Positions 17,537 to 26,799 are shown, counted from the first letter of the stretch. The stretch is 64,000 nt of DNA from Paraburkholderia caledonica NBRC 102488 (GCF_000685095.1 NZ_BAYE01000015.1:1-64000), one strand, 5' to 3'. Notes: generated by a model not told the origin, from the sequence alone. Made by a program: numbers and translations.

Positions 17537-18270
17537 GCCTGCCCCGCTTGCGAACGGTCTGCGGCTGCCGGTGTATCGCTCGCTGACTCCAGCCGCTCCA
17601 GTCTGTAGCCATAGCCGTAAATTGGCGTCAGACGGTAGCCGTGTTCGGGCCGCAGGCCGAGCTTGCTGCGCAGCATCGACACGTGCGTGTCCATCGTGCG
17701 CGACGGAATGTCCGTCGCCTGCTTCCAGACGACGTCGAGAATATGCGCGCGCGACAGCGGCCGGCTCAGATGCTGGAACAGCAACAGCGCGAGTTCGAAC
17801 TCCTTCTGGGTGACCGCCACCTTGGTGCCGCGCACCACTACATGCTTTGCATGCAGATCGAACTCGAATTCGCCGAAGACTTCCGTCGCCGCCGACGGCT
17901 TCAGGTGATAGGCGCGGCGCAGCAGCGAACCGACGCGCGCGAGCAGTACGGCGGCCGGGACTGGCTTGACGACGTAGTCGTCGGCGCCGATGTTCAGGAT
18001 CGACGTAATGTCGCTCTCCTGGCCGCGGCTCGTCATGAACAGCACGGGCAAGCGTTCTGACAGGCTTTCTCGCACCCAGCGCAAGACTTCCTCGCCCGAC
18101 ATATCAGGCACATTCCAGTCGAGCACGAGCAGGTCGAATGACTGGCGCCGCAACTGCCGCACCAGTTCGCGCCCCGCGCCGTATGCGTGACAGACATGGC
18201 CCGCTGCCGACATTGTTTGGCAAACCAGATCGGCCTGCGCCGAATCGTCATCCAGGACAGCAATTCTCAT
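17533..18270 (-). CDS. OmpR/PhoB-family response regulator
   Basis: 245 residues: a receiver domain (1-118) with the acidic DDD at 7-9 and phospho-acceptor Asp51 (LLVLDWNVPD), and a winged-helix DNA-binding domain (about 130-230). It is the first gene of the regulator / LysM-FecR / CHASE2-kinase unit and overlaps the next gene by 4 bp. Three perfectly phased 11-bp direct repeats lie 20 bp before its ATG, the spacing typical of OmpR/PhoB-type binding sites, so autoregulation is likely. Confidence 0.9.
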   Translation of the reverse strand: MRIAVLDDDSAQADLVCQTMSAAGHVCHAYGAGRELVRQLRRQSFDLLVLDWNVPDMSGEEVLRWVRESLSERLPVLFMTSRGQESDITSILNIGADDYVVKPVPAAVLLARVGSLLRRAYHLKPSAATEVFGEFEFDLHAKHVVVRGTKVAVTQKEFELALLLFQHLSRPLSRAHILDVVWKQATDIPSRTMDTHVSMLRSKLGLRPEHGYRLTPIYGYGYRLERLESASDTPAAADRSQAGQA

Positions 18271-18289
18271 AAAAACCCCGCAACGCGAC

Positions 18290-18322
18290 TTCGTCGTTTG
18301 TTCGTCGTTCGTTCGTCGTTTG
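18290..18322 (+). repeat. Three tandem 11-bp repeats before the response regulator
   Basis: TTCGTCGTTTG (18290-18300), TTCGTCGTTCG (18301-18311) and TTCGTCGTTTG (18312-18322) run head to tail with one mismatch. The 11-bp period matches the helical spacing of PhoB/OmpR-type tandem operators. Confidence 0.8.
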
Positions 18323-19148
18323 CCGGTAACGGGCGCAGCGGCGCATCAGCGGCCGCGACCATTACCGGCAAGCCGGCGGATCGACCGGGATGCCTGTACT
18401 CGCTTGCACCGGCTTTCCGGCCTTTCATTCATCTTCGGTTCGAAGTTTGTTTGACTCTCTTTCGACTAATGGTCCTTCGCCTCGCGCCCCGTACAACCCT
18501 GCTGCCACCCCATCTCAAAATTAGCGCGCATTTTTCGATTTGGGAGCGGCGATTATCAACCGCCGATAATCATAATCGAAAAGACGGGCGATCTTTGCTG
18601 AATGCCATTAAACGATTCCGCGGCAGCTGTCGGCTCGCATGCCGCTTCTGCCGGTTTTGCGCGCCGTTCCCGACGCCTCTCAGGTCCCGCCGGCCAGTTT
18701 CAGCCTGCATGGGCTTGCCATATAAAAAAGTGGTCTCTCTCGCACGGTACAAGCCCCGCGCCTGTCTTTTCAAACCGCGACAAGCTTTTCGGGATGCGGC
18801 GATTTGACAATTTGAGTGAGTATAGAAACGGTCTCAAAATAAATCGTTTAAGGATTGTCAAATTGGTGGGTGCCGCTGTTGTAGATGCGCAATAAAGCCG
18901 TCAAGTCCGTACAAACCAGTCGAAAGAAAATGGATGAGTGGATAGCCACATCGACCTCACACTGTTGCCACGTGTAATTAATCGCGGAGCAAAGCTTTCA
19001 GGTTATATCTTGGTCAACCGCTCAATAACCGTGTCGCGCTCCGCTTGCCCGGGCGTCCCGCGCGTCTCGCGCGGCTCAGCCGGCGCGCCGCCTGAGGCGG
19101 TTGTCCGACAGTACGCCAGTGTGTCGTTGCGCGCCGGCCGTCGATAGC
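18323..19148. other. Long gene-poor intergenic region with nested inverted repeats
   Basis: No convincing gene is seen. An inverted repeat pair TTTTCGATT (18532-18540) / AATCGAAAA (18574-18582) encloses GATTATC (18551-18557) / GATAATC (18565-18571). A second pair, ATTTGACAAT (18802-18811) / ATTGTCAAAT (18854-18863), encloses TTTGAG/CTCAAA. The stretch 18790-19020 is clearly richer in A/T than the surroundings. These may be operators or remnants of acquired DNA. Confidence 0.5.
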
Positions 19149-19185
19149 AAAAAAAACGGCGTCGTGCCTGGTCAGGACGACGCCG
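19149..19185 (-). terminator. Intrinsic terminator (leftward)
   Basis: On the minus strand a 9-bp perfect stem (19177-19185 with 19157-19165), extended by three inner pairs around the loop, is followed by eight T residues (19149-19156). The nearest upstream gene on that strand, rlpA, ends 330 bp away. It therefore closes either a long rlpA 3' UTR or an unannotated small RNA. Confidence 0.8.
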
Positions 19186-19189
19186 CTAA

Positions 19190-19516
19190 AAAACATCACA
19201 CGCTCGCGGGGGCTACCTCACGAGTGCACAGAAATTAACCGCTCAGAAATTGATTCTCAAGATGAAAGAACTACGTTTGTAACGAACGACGCGGTAGATA
19301 TTACGCAGGCCATAACAACAACCGCCGACGTTGCAACCCCGCGCGGCAACGAATCATCGGGATGAAAAGTGCGGCCGTGTGAACATTTACAGACGGCGAT
19401 GATTTGTTACACCAGGCCGTAAAGCGAGAAACTCGCACGCCAGAACTGCATTCTCTCGCGCATGAGTCACGCGTATTCCGGCCGCAGCGGAACCTGCCAA
19501 AGAAAGCGGCCAACGC
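19190..19516 (-). other. Gene-free stretch between rlpA and a leftward terminator
   Basis: No plausible ORF. Two small hairpins are visible: CGTTGC (19329-19334) with GCAACG (19346-19351), and CCGTgTG/CAgACGG near 19374-19397. It may be the rlpA 3' UTR or a small RNA ending at the terminator to the left. Confidence 0.35.
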
Positions 19517-20209
19517 TCATGCTGCCCGGTCTACGCAGCGACGAGCGCCGTCCAGACCACGCGCGGGCGCAATGTGTTCGAGCTTGACGGGCAAGGTACC
19601 CGCAACGTTCACACCAATCGCCTCCGCAGCGGCATACGATAGATCGATGATCCGTCCGTGCACGAACGGCCCACGGTCGTTAATGCGCACGATCACCGAG
19701 CGTTCTCGCCCCACTGCCGTCACTCGCACACAGGCGCCCAAGGGCAAAGTGCGGTGCGCCGCGGTCAATGCGTGCATGTTGTAGCGCTCGCCACTCGCGG
19801 TGCGACGACCATGGAACATCTTCCCGTACCACGACGCGAGGCCGGTCTGCAGAAAGCGCCTGCTGCAAGCGCAAGCCGGCGCGGCCGGCGAATCGTCATC
19901 TGCGGACTGCGCGTCGGATCGCGGCTCGGCAGCCGATAAGCTCGGGGCAAGTGCAGCGCCGCGCTCGTCGCCATCGTTGTAGCCGCCTTGCAACGCATGA
20001 GGCGCTGTCTGCCCGACTGTACGAATGGGCGGCGCGCCGCTGCTCAGCCCGGCGGGTTCGACGACCGACGGCGCGCAACCCGCCAGCGCCCACACACAGC
20101 CAAGCGACGCGAGCGTGAGACCGAGAGGATTTGCAGCCGCGCGAAGAAAACCGGTAAAACCGGTTGAGCCGGTGCGGTGGGTGAAGCGAAAGGTCATAGG
20201 GCATTCCAT
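19517..20209 (-). CDS. rlpA: RlpA-like lipoprotein (septal lytic transglycosylase family)
   Basis: About 230 residues: a signal with lipobox LAGC, a low-complexity linker, then a double-psi beta-barrel domain with the signatures GLASWYGKMFHGRRTASGE, LPLGACVRV and VRINDRGPFVHGRIIDLS. RlpA proteins bind or cleave denuded glycan at the septum. No SPOR domain is present, so it is the short form. Starts at 20209 (MECPM) or 20197 (MTFRF) are both possible. The adjacent degenerate M23 gene supports a cell-wall role. Confidence 0.82.
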   Translation of the reverse strand: MECPMTFRFTHRTGSTGFTGFLRAAANPLGLTLASLGCVWALAGCAPSVVEPAGLSSGAPPIRTVGQTAPHALQGGYNDGDERGAALAPSLSAAEPRSDAQSADDDSPAAPACACSRRFLQTGLASWYGKMFHGRRTASGERYNMHALTAAHRTLPLGACVRVTAVGRERSVIVRINDRGPFVHGRIIDLSYAAAEAIGVNVAGTLPVKLEHIAPARGLDGARRCVDRAA

Positions 20210-20286
20210 TGCGCAGCGCGCTGCATGTAACAGCACGCCGCGTCGGTCCGGTTCGAGGAAAGCGGCAATGCCGCGTGGGCACCGGC

Positions 20287-21093
20287 TTAAGGGCGCTTCG
20301 GAAGATAGAGGAGCGGATCGACAGGCTTGCCGCCGTCGCGCACTTCGAAATGCAAAGACGCGTCGCCGTGGGAGTCCGACGAAAGCTCGGCAATCGCCTG
20401 CCCTTTCTTCACGAGCGCGCCGTCTTTCACCAGCAGCGCGCGGTTGTTGGCGTAGGCGGTCAGCAAATGTGAGTCGTGCTTGATGATGATCAGCAGACCA
20501 TAAGCCGCAATGCCGCCTCCCGCGTACACGACTCTCCCGCTCGCCGCCGCTCTCACCTGTTCGCCAGCGGCCGCAGCGATCGCAATTCCCCTGGTTTTTC
20601 CTGCGACGAACGGCGCTTCAACCGGCCCGTTGACCGGCCATGCGAGCCGCGCTTTGCCGATGGGCGCGACACTCTGCACTGCTTTCGCGCGGGGTTCAGG
20701 GCTTGCAGGCGTGCGCGCATTTAATCCGGCAGGCGTGCTCGCCACTCCCGGTGGCGGCGCGACACGCAGCAGTTGCCCGGCATCCAGTGCGCCATCCGCC
20801 GACAGGTGATTCCACTGCGCAATGGCCGCAGCATCGCGGCCAAAAGCCTTGGCGATGCCGGTCAAGGTATCGCCCGAATTCACCCGATAGAACCCAGCCG
20901 GAACCATTGCCTCATTAGGCACTGCAGGCACTGCAGGCACTGCGGGCGGCCAGCTGGAGTGCCACGCTAACGGCGGACTGGCGGGCGGGCCGCTCGGCGC
21001 GAGCAGGGAGCAACCGCTTAGCGCGCCTGCCAACGAGAAGACGAGCAGGATTGGGACAGCCGGTGTGGCGAAACGGGGCAAACAGATTTTCAT
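20287..21093 (-). CDS. LysM-M23 (NlpD-like) lipoprotein with degenerate active site
   Basis: 268 residues starting MKICLPRF: lipobox LSGC, a LysM domain (NSGDTLTGIAKAFG, about 75-120) and a C-terminal LytM/M23 domain. The metal ligands of active M23 enzymes are not intact: the usual HxGxDI is TRGIAIA, and the second HxH reads SLH. It therefore most likely activates amidases, like NlpD/EnvC, rather than cutting peptidoglycan. The in-frame extension to 21183 is not protein-like. A similar protein lies at 61562-62494. Confidence 0.82.
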   Translation of the reverse strand: MKICLPRFATPAVPILLVFSLAGALSGCSLLAPSGPPASPPLAWHSSWPPAVPAVPAVPNEAMVPAGFYRVNSGDTLTGIAKAFGRDAAAIAQWNHLSADGALDAGQLLRVAPPPGVASTPAGLNARTPASPEPRAKAVQSVAPIGKARLAWPVNGPVEAPFVAGKTRGIAIAAAAGEQVRAAASGRVVYAGGGIAAYGLLIIIKHDSHLLTAYANNRALLVKDGALVKKGQAIAELSSDSHGDASLHFEVRDGGKPVDPLLYLPKRP

Positions 21094-21245
21094 TGAAGCA
21101 GTGGGCGAGATCGGGGTAGTGCAAGGCGGCGCATCGGGCGACCGTTGCTGCGGCGGCGCGGCGATCGGCATGGCCGTCAGCACGGCGAGGTCCGCCTGTC
21201 AACACGCTGCGCAGGCGGCGGGCGCGTTCAGTGCGGGCGAGAACA

Positions 21246-21530
21246 TCAGCAATCGTGTTTCTTCGCGTGGCCCGGCGGGCAATGAGCGTCGCGATTGAAG
21301 CGATAAGCATCGTTGTGGCCTGCTGCACGCGTGCGCCGCCCTTCCCACTCGTCGCGGCTCCACGAACGATGACCGTCCCAATAGCGTCCGTCGTGCCAGT
21401 CTTGTGTCGCTGGAGCATTCGCAGTCGTGCGTGTGGACGGGCTGAGCTCGAAGCTGAAGCTCTTTGCCTGAGCGACGACGGACAGGCTCATCGCGCAGCC
21501 GAATGCGATCGAAAGACAGATACGTTTCAT
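21246..21530 (-). CDS. Small exported protein of unknown function
   Basis: 94 residues with a clear Sec signal (MKRICLSIAFGCAMSLSVVAQA). The mature part is polar, rich in Trp, Arg, His and Asp (WHDGRYWDGHRSWSRDEW), and ends with two Cys. No family is recognised. The tryptophan/charged pattern resembles small periplasmic stress proteins, but that is only an impression. It stands alone between the NlpD-like gene and a His-rich protein gene. Confidence 0.6.
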   Translation of the reverse strand: MKRICLSIAFGCAMSLSVVAQAKSFSFELSPSTRTTANAPATQDWHDGRYWDGHRSWSRDEWEGRRTRAAGHNDAYRFNRDAHCPPGHAKKHDC

Positions 21531-21739
21531 ATATAGTCCTAACTAAACCGAGGTGAATCCAGGCGGCAACGCGAATGAGGCTCTGCGCCGACGACCGGCG
21601 ACCGACGGCCAGCCACCGAACCGCCTGAAGACCGAGTGTTGTGTCTTGCGCAGGTTTTCTTCGATGAACCGCAGGCAGCAAACGGGCCGATGTCATGCAC
21701 CGGCCCGCGTCTTCAGAGGCTCGCTAGGCGGCGTAACGG

Positions 21740-22000
21740 TTACGGCTTGGCGGGCGCTGCTTCGTCGGACACCGGTGCGGCGCCCTGTCCGCCGCCGGCA
21801 GCCGATGCTGCATGGTGCGAATGCTTATGCGCGTGCTTGTGTTGCTTCGTGGTGTGATGGTGCTTGACTGCCGGCGCTGCTTCCTGCTGAGCAGTAGCAA
21901 CAGCAGCTTGCGACGATGCCGCGACCGGTGCCGAAGCTTGCGCAAACGCTGCGATCGAGAAAAGGCCGGCAACAGCGGCGGCGACGAAATGCTTGTTCAT
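21740..22000 (-). CDS. Small His-rich exported protein
   Basis: 86 residues: a signal peptide ending near AFAQA, an Ala/Gln-rich spacer, then a His/Lys cluster (KHHHTTKQHKHAHKHSHH) and an Ala/Gly/Pro tail. The His cluster could bind Ni, Co, Cu or Zn in the periplasm; the lysines also resemble acid-shock proteins. There is no enzyme domain. ATG 22000 follows a GGAAATAACC stretch. The open frame extends to 22339 but is not protein-like before this ATG. Confidence 0.65.
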   Translation of the reverse strand: MNKHFVAAAVAGLFSIAAFAQASAPVAASSQAAVATAQQEAAPAVKHHHTTKQHKHAHKHSHHAASAAGGGQGAAPVSDEAAPAKP

Positions 22001-22232
22001 AACGGTTATTTCCTTAACGTACTGAGTTGACTGACCTGATGACGGTCGCGTGTTCAACGAGTACGGGAAGCAACCGTTGACGGCAGGCAGACAAACTCCG
22101 CGTTTCTTGACGACTTGTGACGTCTTTGAACAATGCGGAGTCAAATCTGGGAATATTGGATACCGGAAAACGTCGGCATTCAGTGGCTGAAGAGTGCGCG
22201 ACTCGCGCGCACTGTCCCGGAAACGGTTCGCG

Positions 22233-25200
22233 TCACCTTCCGCCTTCGAGCTCGGGCATCGGCGCGAACAGCGCGTCGATGTCGTCGTCGGAGAACTTGG
22301 CTGCGCCGGCGGCGTCTTCCGAAAGAATGCTGTCGGCAAGACCTGCCTTCTGCTCCTGCAACTCCACGATCTTTTCTTCGATGCTGCCCGCCGCGATCAG
22401 TTTGTAGACGAACACGGGCTTATCCTGTCCGAGTCGATGCGCACGGTCGGTGGCCTGATTCTCGGCGGCGGGATTCCACCACGGGTCGTAGTGGATCACG
22501 GTGTCCGCAGCGGTGAGGTTCAGGCCCACGCCGCCCGCCTTCAGGCTGATCAGGAACAGTGGCACCTCGCCTTGCTGAAAGCGCTCGACGGGCGTGATCC
22601 GATCCGTCGTGTCGCCCGTCAGGATCACATAGGGAATCGCCGCTTCGTCCAGCGCCTCGGCGATCAGCGCGAGCATGCCGGTGAACTGCGAGAACAACAG
22701 CACGCGGCGTCCCTCTTCGATCAGTTCCGGCAGCATGGACAGCAGCAGGTCGAGTTTGGCGGAGCGCATACCTCGCGCGCCCTTTTCCGCCTTATCAGGG
22801 CTCGCCAGTTTTGGCGCTGCGTCCTCGCTGCGTTCGGCGCCCTCGTTCGCGGTCCTGAGCGTGCGCACCAGTCGCGGATCGCAACACACCTGCCGCAGCT
22901 TCAGCAGCGCGTCCAGCACGACGATGTGACTGCGCGCTAGGCCCTGTGCGCTCACGGCCGCGCGCACCTTCTCCTGCATCGCCGTACGCACGGTTTCGTA
23001 CAGATCGCGCTGGGCGCCTTCCAGATCGACGGAACACACGATTGTCGTCTTGGCCGGCAACTCCTTCGCGACCTCGTCCTTGCGACGCCGCAGCATGAAC
23101 GGCCGGATGCGACGCGCAAGCAACGAACGGCGCACGCCGTCGTTATTCTTTTCGATCGGATTGCGCCAGCGGCGCGTGAAATCCTTCTGGCTGCCGAGAA
23201 AACCCGGCAGCAGAAAATCGAACTGCGACCACAGTTCGCCCAGGTGATTTTCGAGCGGCGTGCCGGTCAGACACAGCCGGTGCCGCGCGTTCAAGCCACG
23301 GATTGCCTGCGCGGCTTTCGTCGTCGCGTTCTTCACGTACTGCGCCTCATCGAGAATCAGCAGGTGATATTCGTGTTCAGCGAGTACCTTCTGGTCGCGC
23401 CACAGCAAGGCGTACGTCGTCAGGATCAGTTCATGTTCGCCGATCTGATCGAAGCGCTCCTTGCGTTGCGGGCCATTCAGCACCAGCACCTTCAGTTCGG
23501 GCGCGAAGCGCCGTGCCTCCTCGCGCCAGTTGTGCACGAGCGTGGTCGGCACCACGATCAGCGCCGGCCGGTCGAGCCTGCCCGCTTCCTTCTCGGCGAG
23601 GATATGCGCAAGCGTCTGCACGGTTTTGCCAAGGCCCATGTCGTCGGCGAGTACACCGGCGAGACCCTGCTCGCGCAGATACTGCATCCAGTTGAGACCC
23701 TGCTGCTGATACGCGCGCAGTTCAGCGCGCAGACTGCGAGGCACCGGCACCTCGCGCAAGCCGGGACCGGCTTGCAGACGCTGCGCGAGTTCGCGAATGG
23801 AATCGTCGCCGCGAAATTGCCAGCGTCCCGTATCGCTCAATGCCTGGAGGCGGCCTGCGTCCACGGAAGGCACGCGCAGCGGCGCGCCCTCGGCCAGGCT
23901 CGCACCGAGCGAGTCGAACAGATCGACCAGCACGCGCACCACCGGCTTCAACCGGTCCGCGCGCAGCCGCAGGCGCTTGTTCTCTTCGGTCTTCAGTTCA
24001 ATCGGCTCGTCGTCGGCGATCGCCTCCAGCGTGCCGCCCACCCAGCGCCGGTCGCGCCGGAACAGATCGGCGAGCAGCGGCTCGAGCCGCACATTGCGCT
24101 CGCCGATGCGGATACCCATTTCAAGATCGAACCAGCCGTCGCCCGCCTGATGCGCGGTGCCGTCGATCGCGTCGATCTCGATGACGTTGTAGCGGAACTC
24201 GGGCGCCATCGTCACGCGCCAGCCTTTGCTGACGAGTTCCGGCACCGCGTCGCTGACAAACGAGGACCAGGCGTCCGCATCGCCCAGGCCGAGCATCGTA
24301 TCGGGCAGTTGCCGCGACGTGAACACGCGGCTCGTGGGCACCTTCTGCAGCCCGCTCTTGCGAAGTTCGAGCAGGCGCTTCTTCTCGACCTCGTAGCGGC
24401 GGCGGATATGAATGACGTCGCCGCCCGGCATGGGCACGAGTGTCACGCTGCTGTCCACGTTGATGCTGACGCCGTCGTAGTCGAAGCTCACGCCGGCCAG
24501 TTCGACGGCCAGGCCTTTTGCCTTTCCGGCGGACGGCAACGCGTGGCTATTGAGCGTCAGCACAGGCACCGGCTCCACGTCGATCACCCGGATCGCCCGC
24601 GAATCATGCGTGGGCGGCAACGGCAAATCGGGCGCAACCTCCCGCAGCACCGACGCGACAAGGGGCGCTTCGGCGAGCGAGATCGGCGGCATTGCGAGGT
24701 AATCGGGCAATTGCTGGAACGGTAGCGACGAGCGGACCACACCCGCCTCGTTTGCCGCGCCGTCCACATACCAGACGGGCTCGGTGGGCAACACCATGCT
24801 CGCGCGCGGCTCGGTGCACAGAACCGGGCGCAGCCGCTGGTCGGCAAGCGGCTCCCATTCGATGCGCCCGGGCCGGTCGGCCGCGCGCGTGAGCGGCGTG
24901 GGGCCGTCATCACCGGGCGCAATTCTGAAGTCGACGAAGAGGCGCCCGGTGGCAATGAGCTTTTGCAACATCTCCGCGCCGTTCGTGCCGCGCAGAATGA
25001 ATTGCCCGAAATCTTCGCGGGAACGGCCGAGCCACAGGCCGCGCAAGATGGAGAGGTCTTCGTCCGATACGAACCCCGGTTGCTTGACGAGCGCCGCTTC
25101 GACGTTGCCCCACGTTTCGCCGACGGAGACGATCCGACCGTCCGGATCGCAGCGCGCGCGGTGCAGCACGACCTCGTGCCGCATGTGGAAGTCGGACCAG

Positions 25201-25697
25201 TTCAGCCGATAGGCGAGCGTCTCGGTGCGCGCGGCGCTTGCCTTCTGGACAGCCGCATCGGCGGCTTCCACGCGTGCCCGGAAGCGTTCGAGCCAGCTGA
25301 CCAGTTCGGGACGCACGCCAGGTTGCAAAGCAGCGCGTTCCGCCGATGCAGATCGGGCGAAAACGGCGGCGCTATCTTCGCGCTCATTGCCGTCCACGTC
25401 GATGATGTGGTCCATCTCGTCGTGGTATTCGAGCTCGGCCAGCAGCAGCGCGGCGACGTGCTTGCAATTGCGGCCGACCGGGCACGTGCAGTCGCTCTGC
25501 GCCCACGGCAAGCCGCCGTCGGTGCGAAAACGGACACGCGTTCTGTAAGGAAGCGGCTGCGAGCCCTGTACGTCGCCAGTCAGCGTGGCCCCGTGCCATG
25601 CGACTTTGCTGACGGGCCCGACCGCGCGCGCCTTGGCGACGGTGTTCTCACCGAGCCATTCTGCAATCCGTTCCCGATCAAAGAAAACTGACGACAT
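22233..25697 (-). CDS. SWIM zinc-finger SNF2-family helicase
   Basis: 1154 residues. An N-terminal SWIM zinc finger (CTCPVGRNCKH, about 70-80) is followed by a long middle region and a SNF2 ATPase core. Walker A DDMGLGKT is near residue 686, DEAQ near 780, and the helicase C-terminal motifs include LTGDT, LISLKAGGVGLNLTAADTVIHYDPWWNPA and QATDRAHRLGQ. Bacterial HepA/RapA-like remodelers act on nucleic-acid or RNA-polymerase complexes; the role of this SWIM subgroup is not settled. It is transcribed alone. Confidence 0.88.
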   Translation of the reverse strand: MSSVFFDRERIAEWLGENTVAKARAVGPVSKVAWHGATLTGDVQGSQPLPYRTRVRFRTDGGLPWAQSDCTCPVGRNCKHVAALLLAELEYHDEMDHIIDVDGNEREDSAAVFARSASAERAALQPGVRPELVSWLERFRARVEAADAAVQKASAARTETLAYRLNWSDFHMRHEVVLHRARCDPDGRIVSVGETWGNVEAALVKQPGFVSDEDLSILRGLWLGRSREDFGQFILRGTNGAEMLQKLIATGRLFVDFRIAPGDDGPTPLTRAADRPGRIEWEPLADQRLRPVLCTEPRASMVLPTEPVWYVDGAANEAGVVRSSLPFQQLPDYLAMPPISLAEAPLVASVLREVAPDLPLPPTHDSRAIRVIDVEPVPVLTLNSHALPSAGKAKGLAVELAGVSFDYDGVSINVDSSVTLVPMPGGDVIHIRRRYEVEKKRLLELRKSGLQKVPTSRVFTSRQLPDTMLGLGDADAWSSFVSDAVPELVSKGWRVTMAPEFRYNVIEIDAIDGTAHQAGDGWFDLEMGIRIGERNVRLEPLLADLFRRDRRWVGGTLEAIADDEPIELKTEENKRLRLRADRLKPVVRVLVDLFDSLGASLAEGAPLRVPSVDAGRLQALSDTGRWQFRGDDSIRELAQRLQAGPGLREVPVPRSLRAELRAYQQQGLNWMQYLREQGLAGVLADDMGLGKTVQTLAHILAEKEAGRLDRPALIVVPTTLVHNWREEARRFAPELKVLVLNGPQRKERFDQIGEHELILTTYALLWRDQKVLAEHEYHLLILDEAQYVKNATTKAAQAIRGLNARHRLCLTGTPLENHLGELWSQFDFLLPGFLGSQKDFTRRWRNPIEKNNDGVRRSLLARRIRPFMLRRRKDEVAKELPAKTTIVCSVDLEGAQRDLYETVRTAMQEKVRAAVSAQGLARSHIVVLDALLKLRQVCCDPRLVRTLRTANEGAERSEDAAPKLASPDKAEKGARGMRSAKLDLLLSMLPELIEEGRRVLLFSQFTGMLALIAEALDEAAIPYVILTGDTTDRITPVERFQQGEVPLFLISLKAGGVGLNLTAADTVIHYDPWWNPAAENQATDRAHRLGQDKPVFVYKLIAAGSIEEKIVELQEQKAGLADSILSEDAAGAAKFSDDDIDALFAPMPELEGGR

Positions 25698-25935
25698 CAG
25701 GGTGCATCCTCTTCAAGCCGGCGAAGGCAGGCGGCGCGGAAGGCAACTGCCGGCGGACGGCGCAGTCCACCGCTTCGTTCGCCCGGAGCCAGGCTGCCAG
25801 TGATAACCGGCCATTTTACGCGTCGGCGGGAATTGGCTGTGCGCGGGCGGCGCTCGCGTGGGGCGAGGCTCTGGGCGGGGTTGGGTGTGCGTTCGCCAGT
25901 GTCCGCGTTCGAACCGCTCTCAGCGAGGCCGGTTG

Positions 25936-26799
25936 CTAGCGCGGGCGCGCGCCGTTCTTGCCGTTCCCGTCGTTCCCGTTCTTCGGGTCGTACTGGTCCT
26001 GCCCACCCTTCTCGCCGCTTCTCGCCCCGCCGCCGGGCGGCGCGCCGACGAGCACCTCGACACCTGCGGCCGTCAACACTTGTGCAAGCGCCGGCGCGGG
26101 AGTTTCGTCGGTAACCAGCAGGTCCACGCAATCGGCGGCAAACGCGTGCAGCAGCGCGCTATGTCCGAATTTGGCGTGGTCCGCTGCGACCACGCGACGC
26201 TCGGCCTGAGCGAACGCCGCGAGCGAATACGCGACGTCGGCGGGAAGCGCGTCCATGAAATGCCCCTGCATGTCGATCGCGGTCACGGAGACGATCGCGT
26301 AACGCACATGAAACTGGCGCAGAAAAGCTTGAACGCTGTCGCCGATCGCGGCGCTGTCGTCGGCACGCAGTTCGCCGCCCGCGATGAACACGCGGTTGCC
26401 GTTGCGCGGCGCGAGCAGCCGGGCCACTTCGATGGAGTTGGTCACGACCGTGAGCCGCGAGCGCGCCGTCAGCGCCCGCGCGATATGCACGCAGGTGCTG
26501 CCGCCGTCGAGAATCAGAGAGTCGCCGTCGCGCACCAGTTCAGCGACGCGCGCGCCGATTGCCCGCTTGCCCGCGAGGCTGGCCGCCATGCGCCGCTCGA
26601 ACGGCGGTTCGTCGAGGCGCTCGGGCAGCATGATGCCCCCGTGGACTTTGAGAAGCAGGCCCTGCGCAATCAACGGTTTGATATTGCGGCGGATAGTCTC
26701 GTCTGAAACCTCGAAGCGCGCCGCGAGACCGGTGATCGTACAGGTGCGTTGCTCGCGGACAAGCTGCAGGATTTCGCTCTGGCGTTGGGTCGAGAACAT
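25936..26799 (-). CDS. DeoR-family transcriptional regulator
   Basis: 287 residues: a DeoR-type winged HTH (about 6-58, ITGLAARFEVSDETIRRNI) and a C-terminal sugar-phosphate sensor domain (about 75-235, with DGGSTCVHIARAL). DeoR regulators usually sense phosphorylated sugars or glycerol phosphate. The protein ends in an unusual Gly/Asn/Lys-rich tail (about 255-287) of low complexity. I chose ATG 26799; the extension to 26886 is not protein-like. It is divergent from the dehydrogenase at 27079, which it may control. Confidence 0.82.
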   Translation of the reverse strand: MFSTQRQSEILQLVREQRTCTITGLAARFEVSDETIRRNIKPLIAQGLLLKVHGGIMLPERLDEPPFERRMAASLAGKRAIGARVAELVRDGDSLILDGGSTCVHIARALTARSRLTVVTNSIEVARLLAPRNGNRVFIAGGELRADDSAAIGDSVQAFLRQFHVRYAIVSVTAIDMQGHFMDALPADVAYSLAAFAQAERRVVAADHAKFGHSALLHAFAADCVDLLVTDETPAPALAQVLTAAGVEVLVGAPPGGGARSGEKGGQDQYDPKNGNDGNGKNGARPR

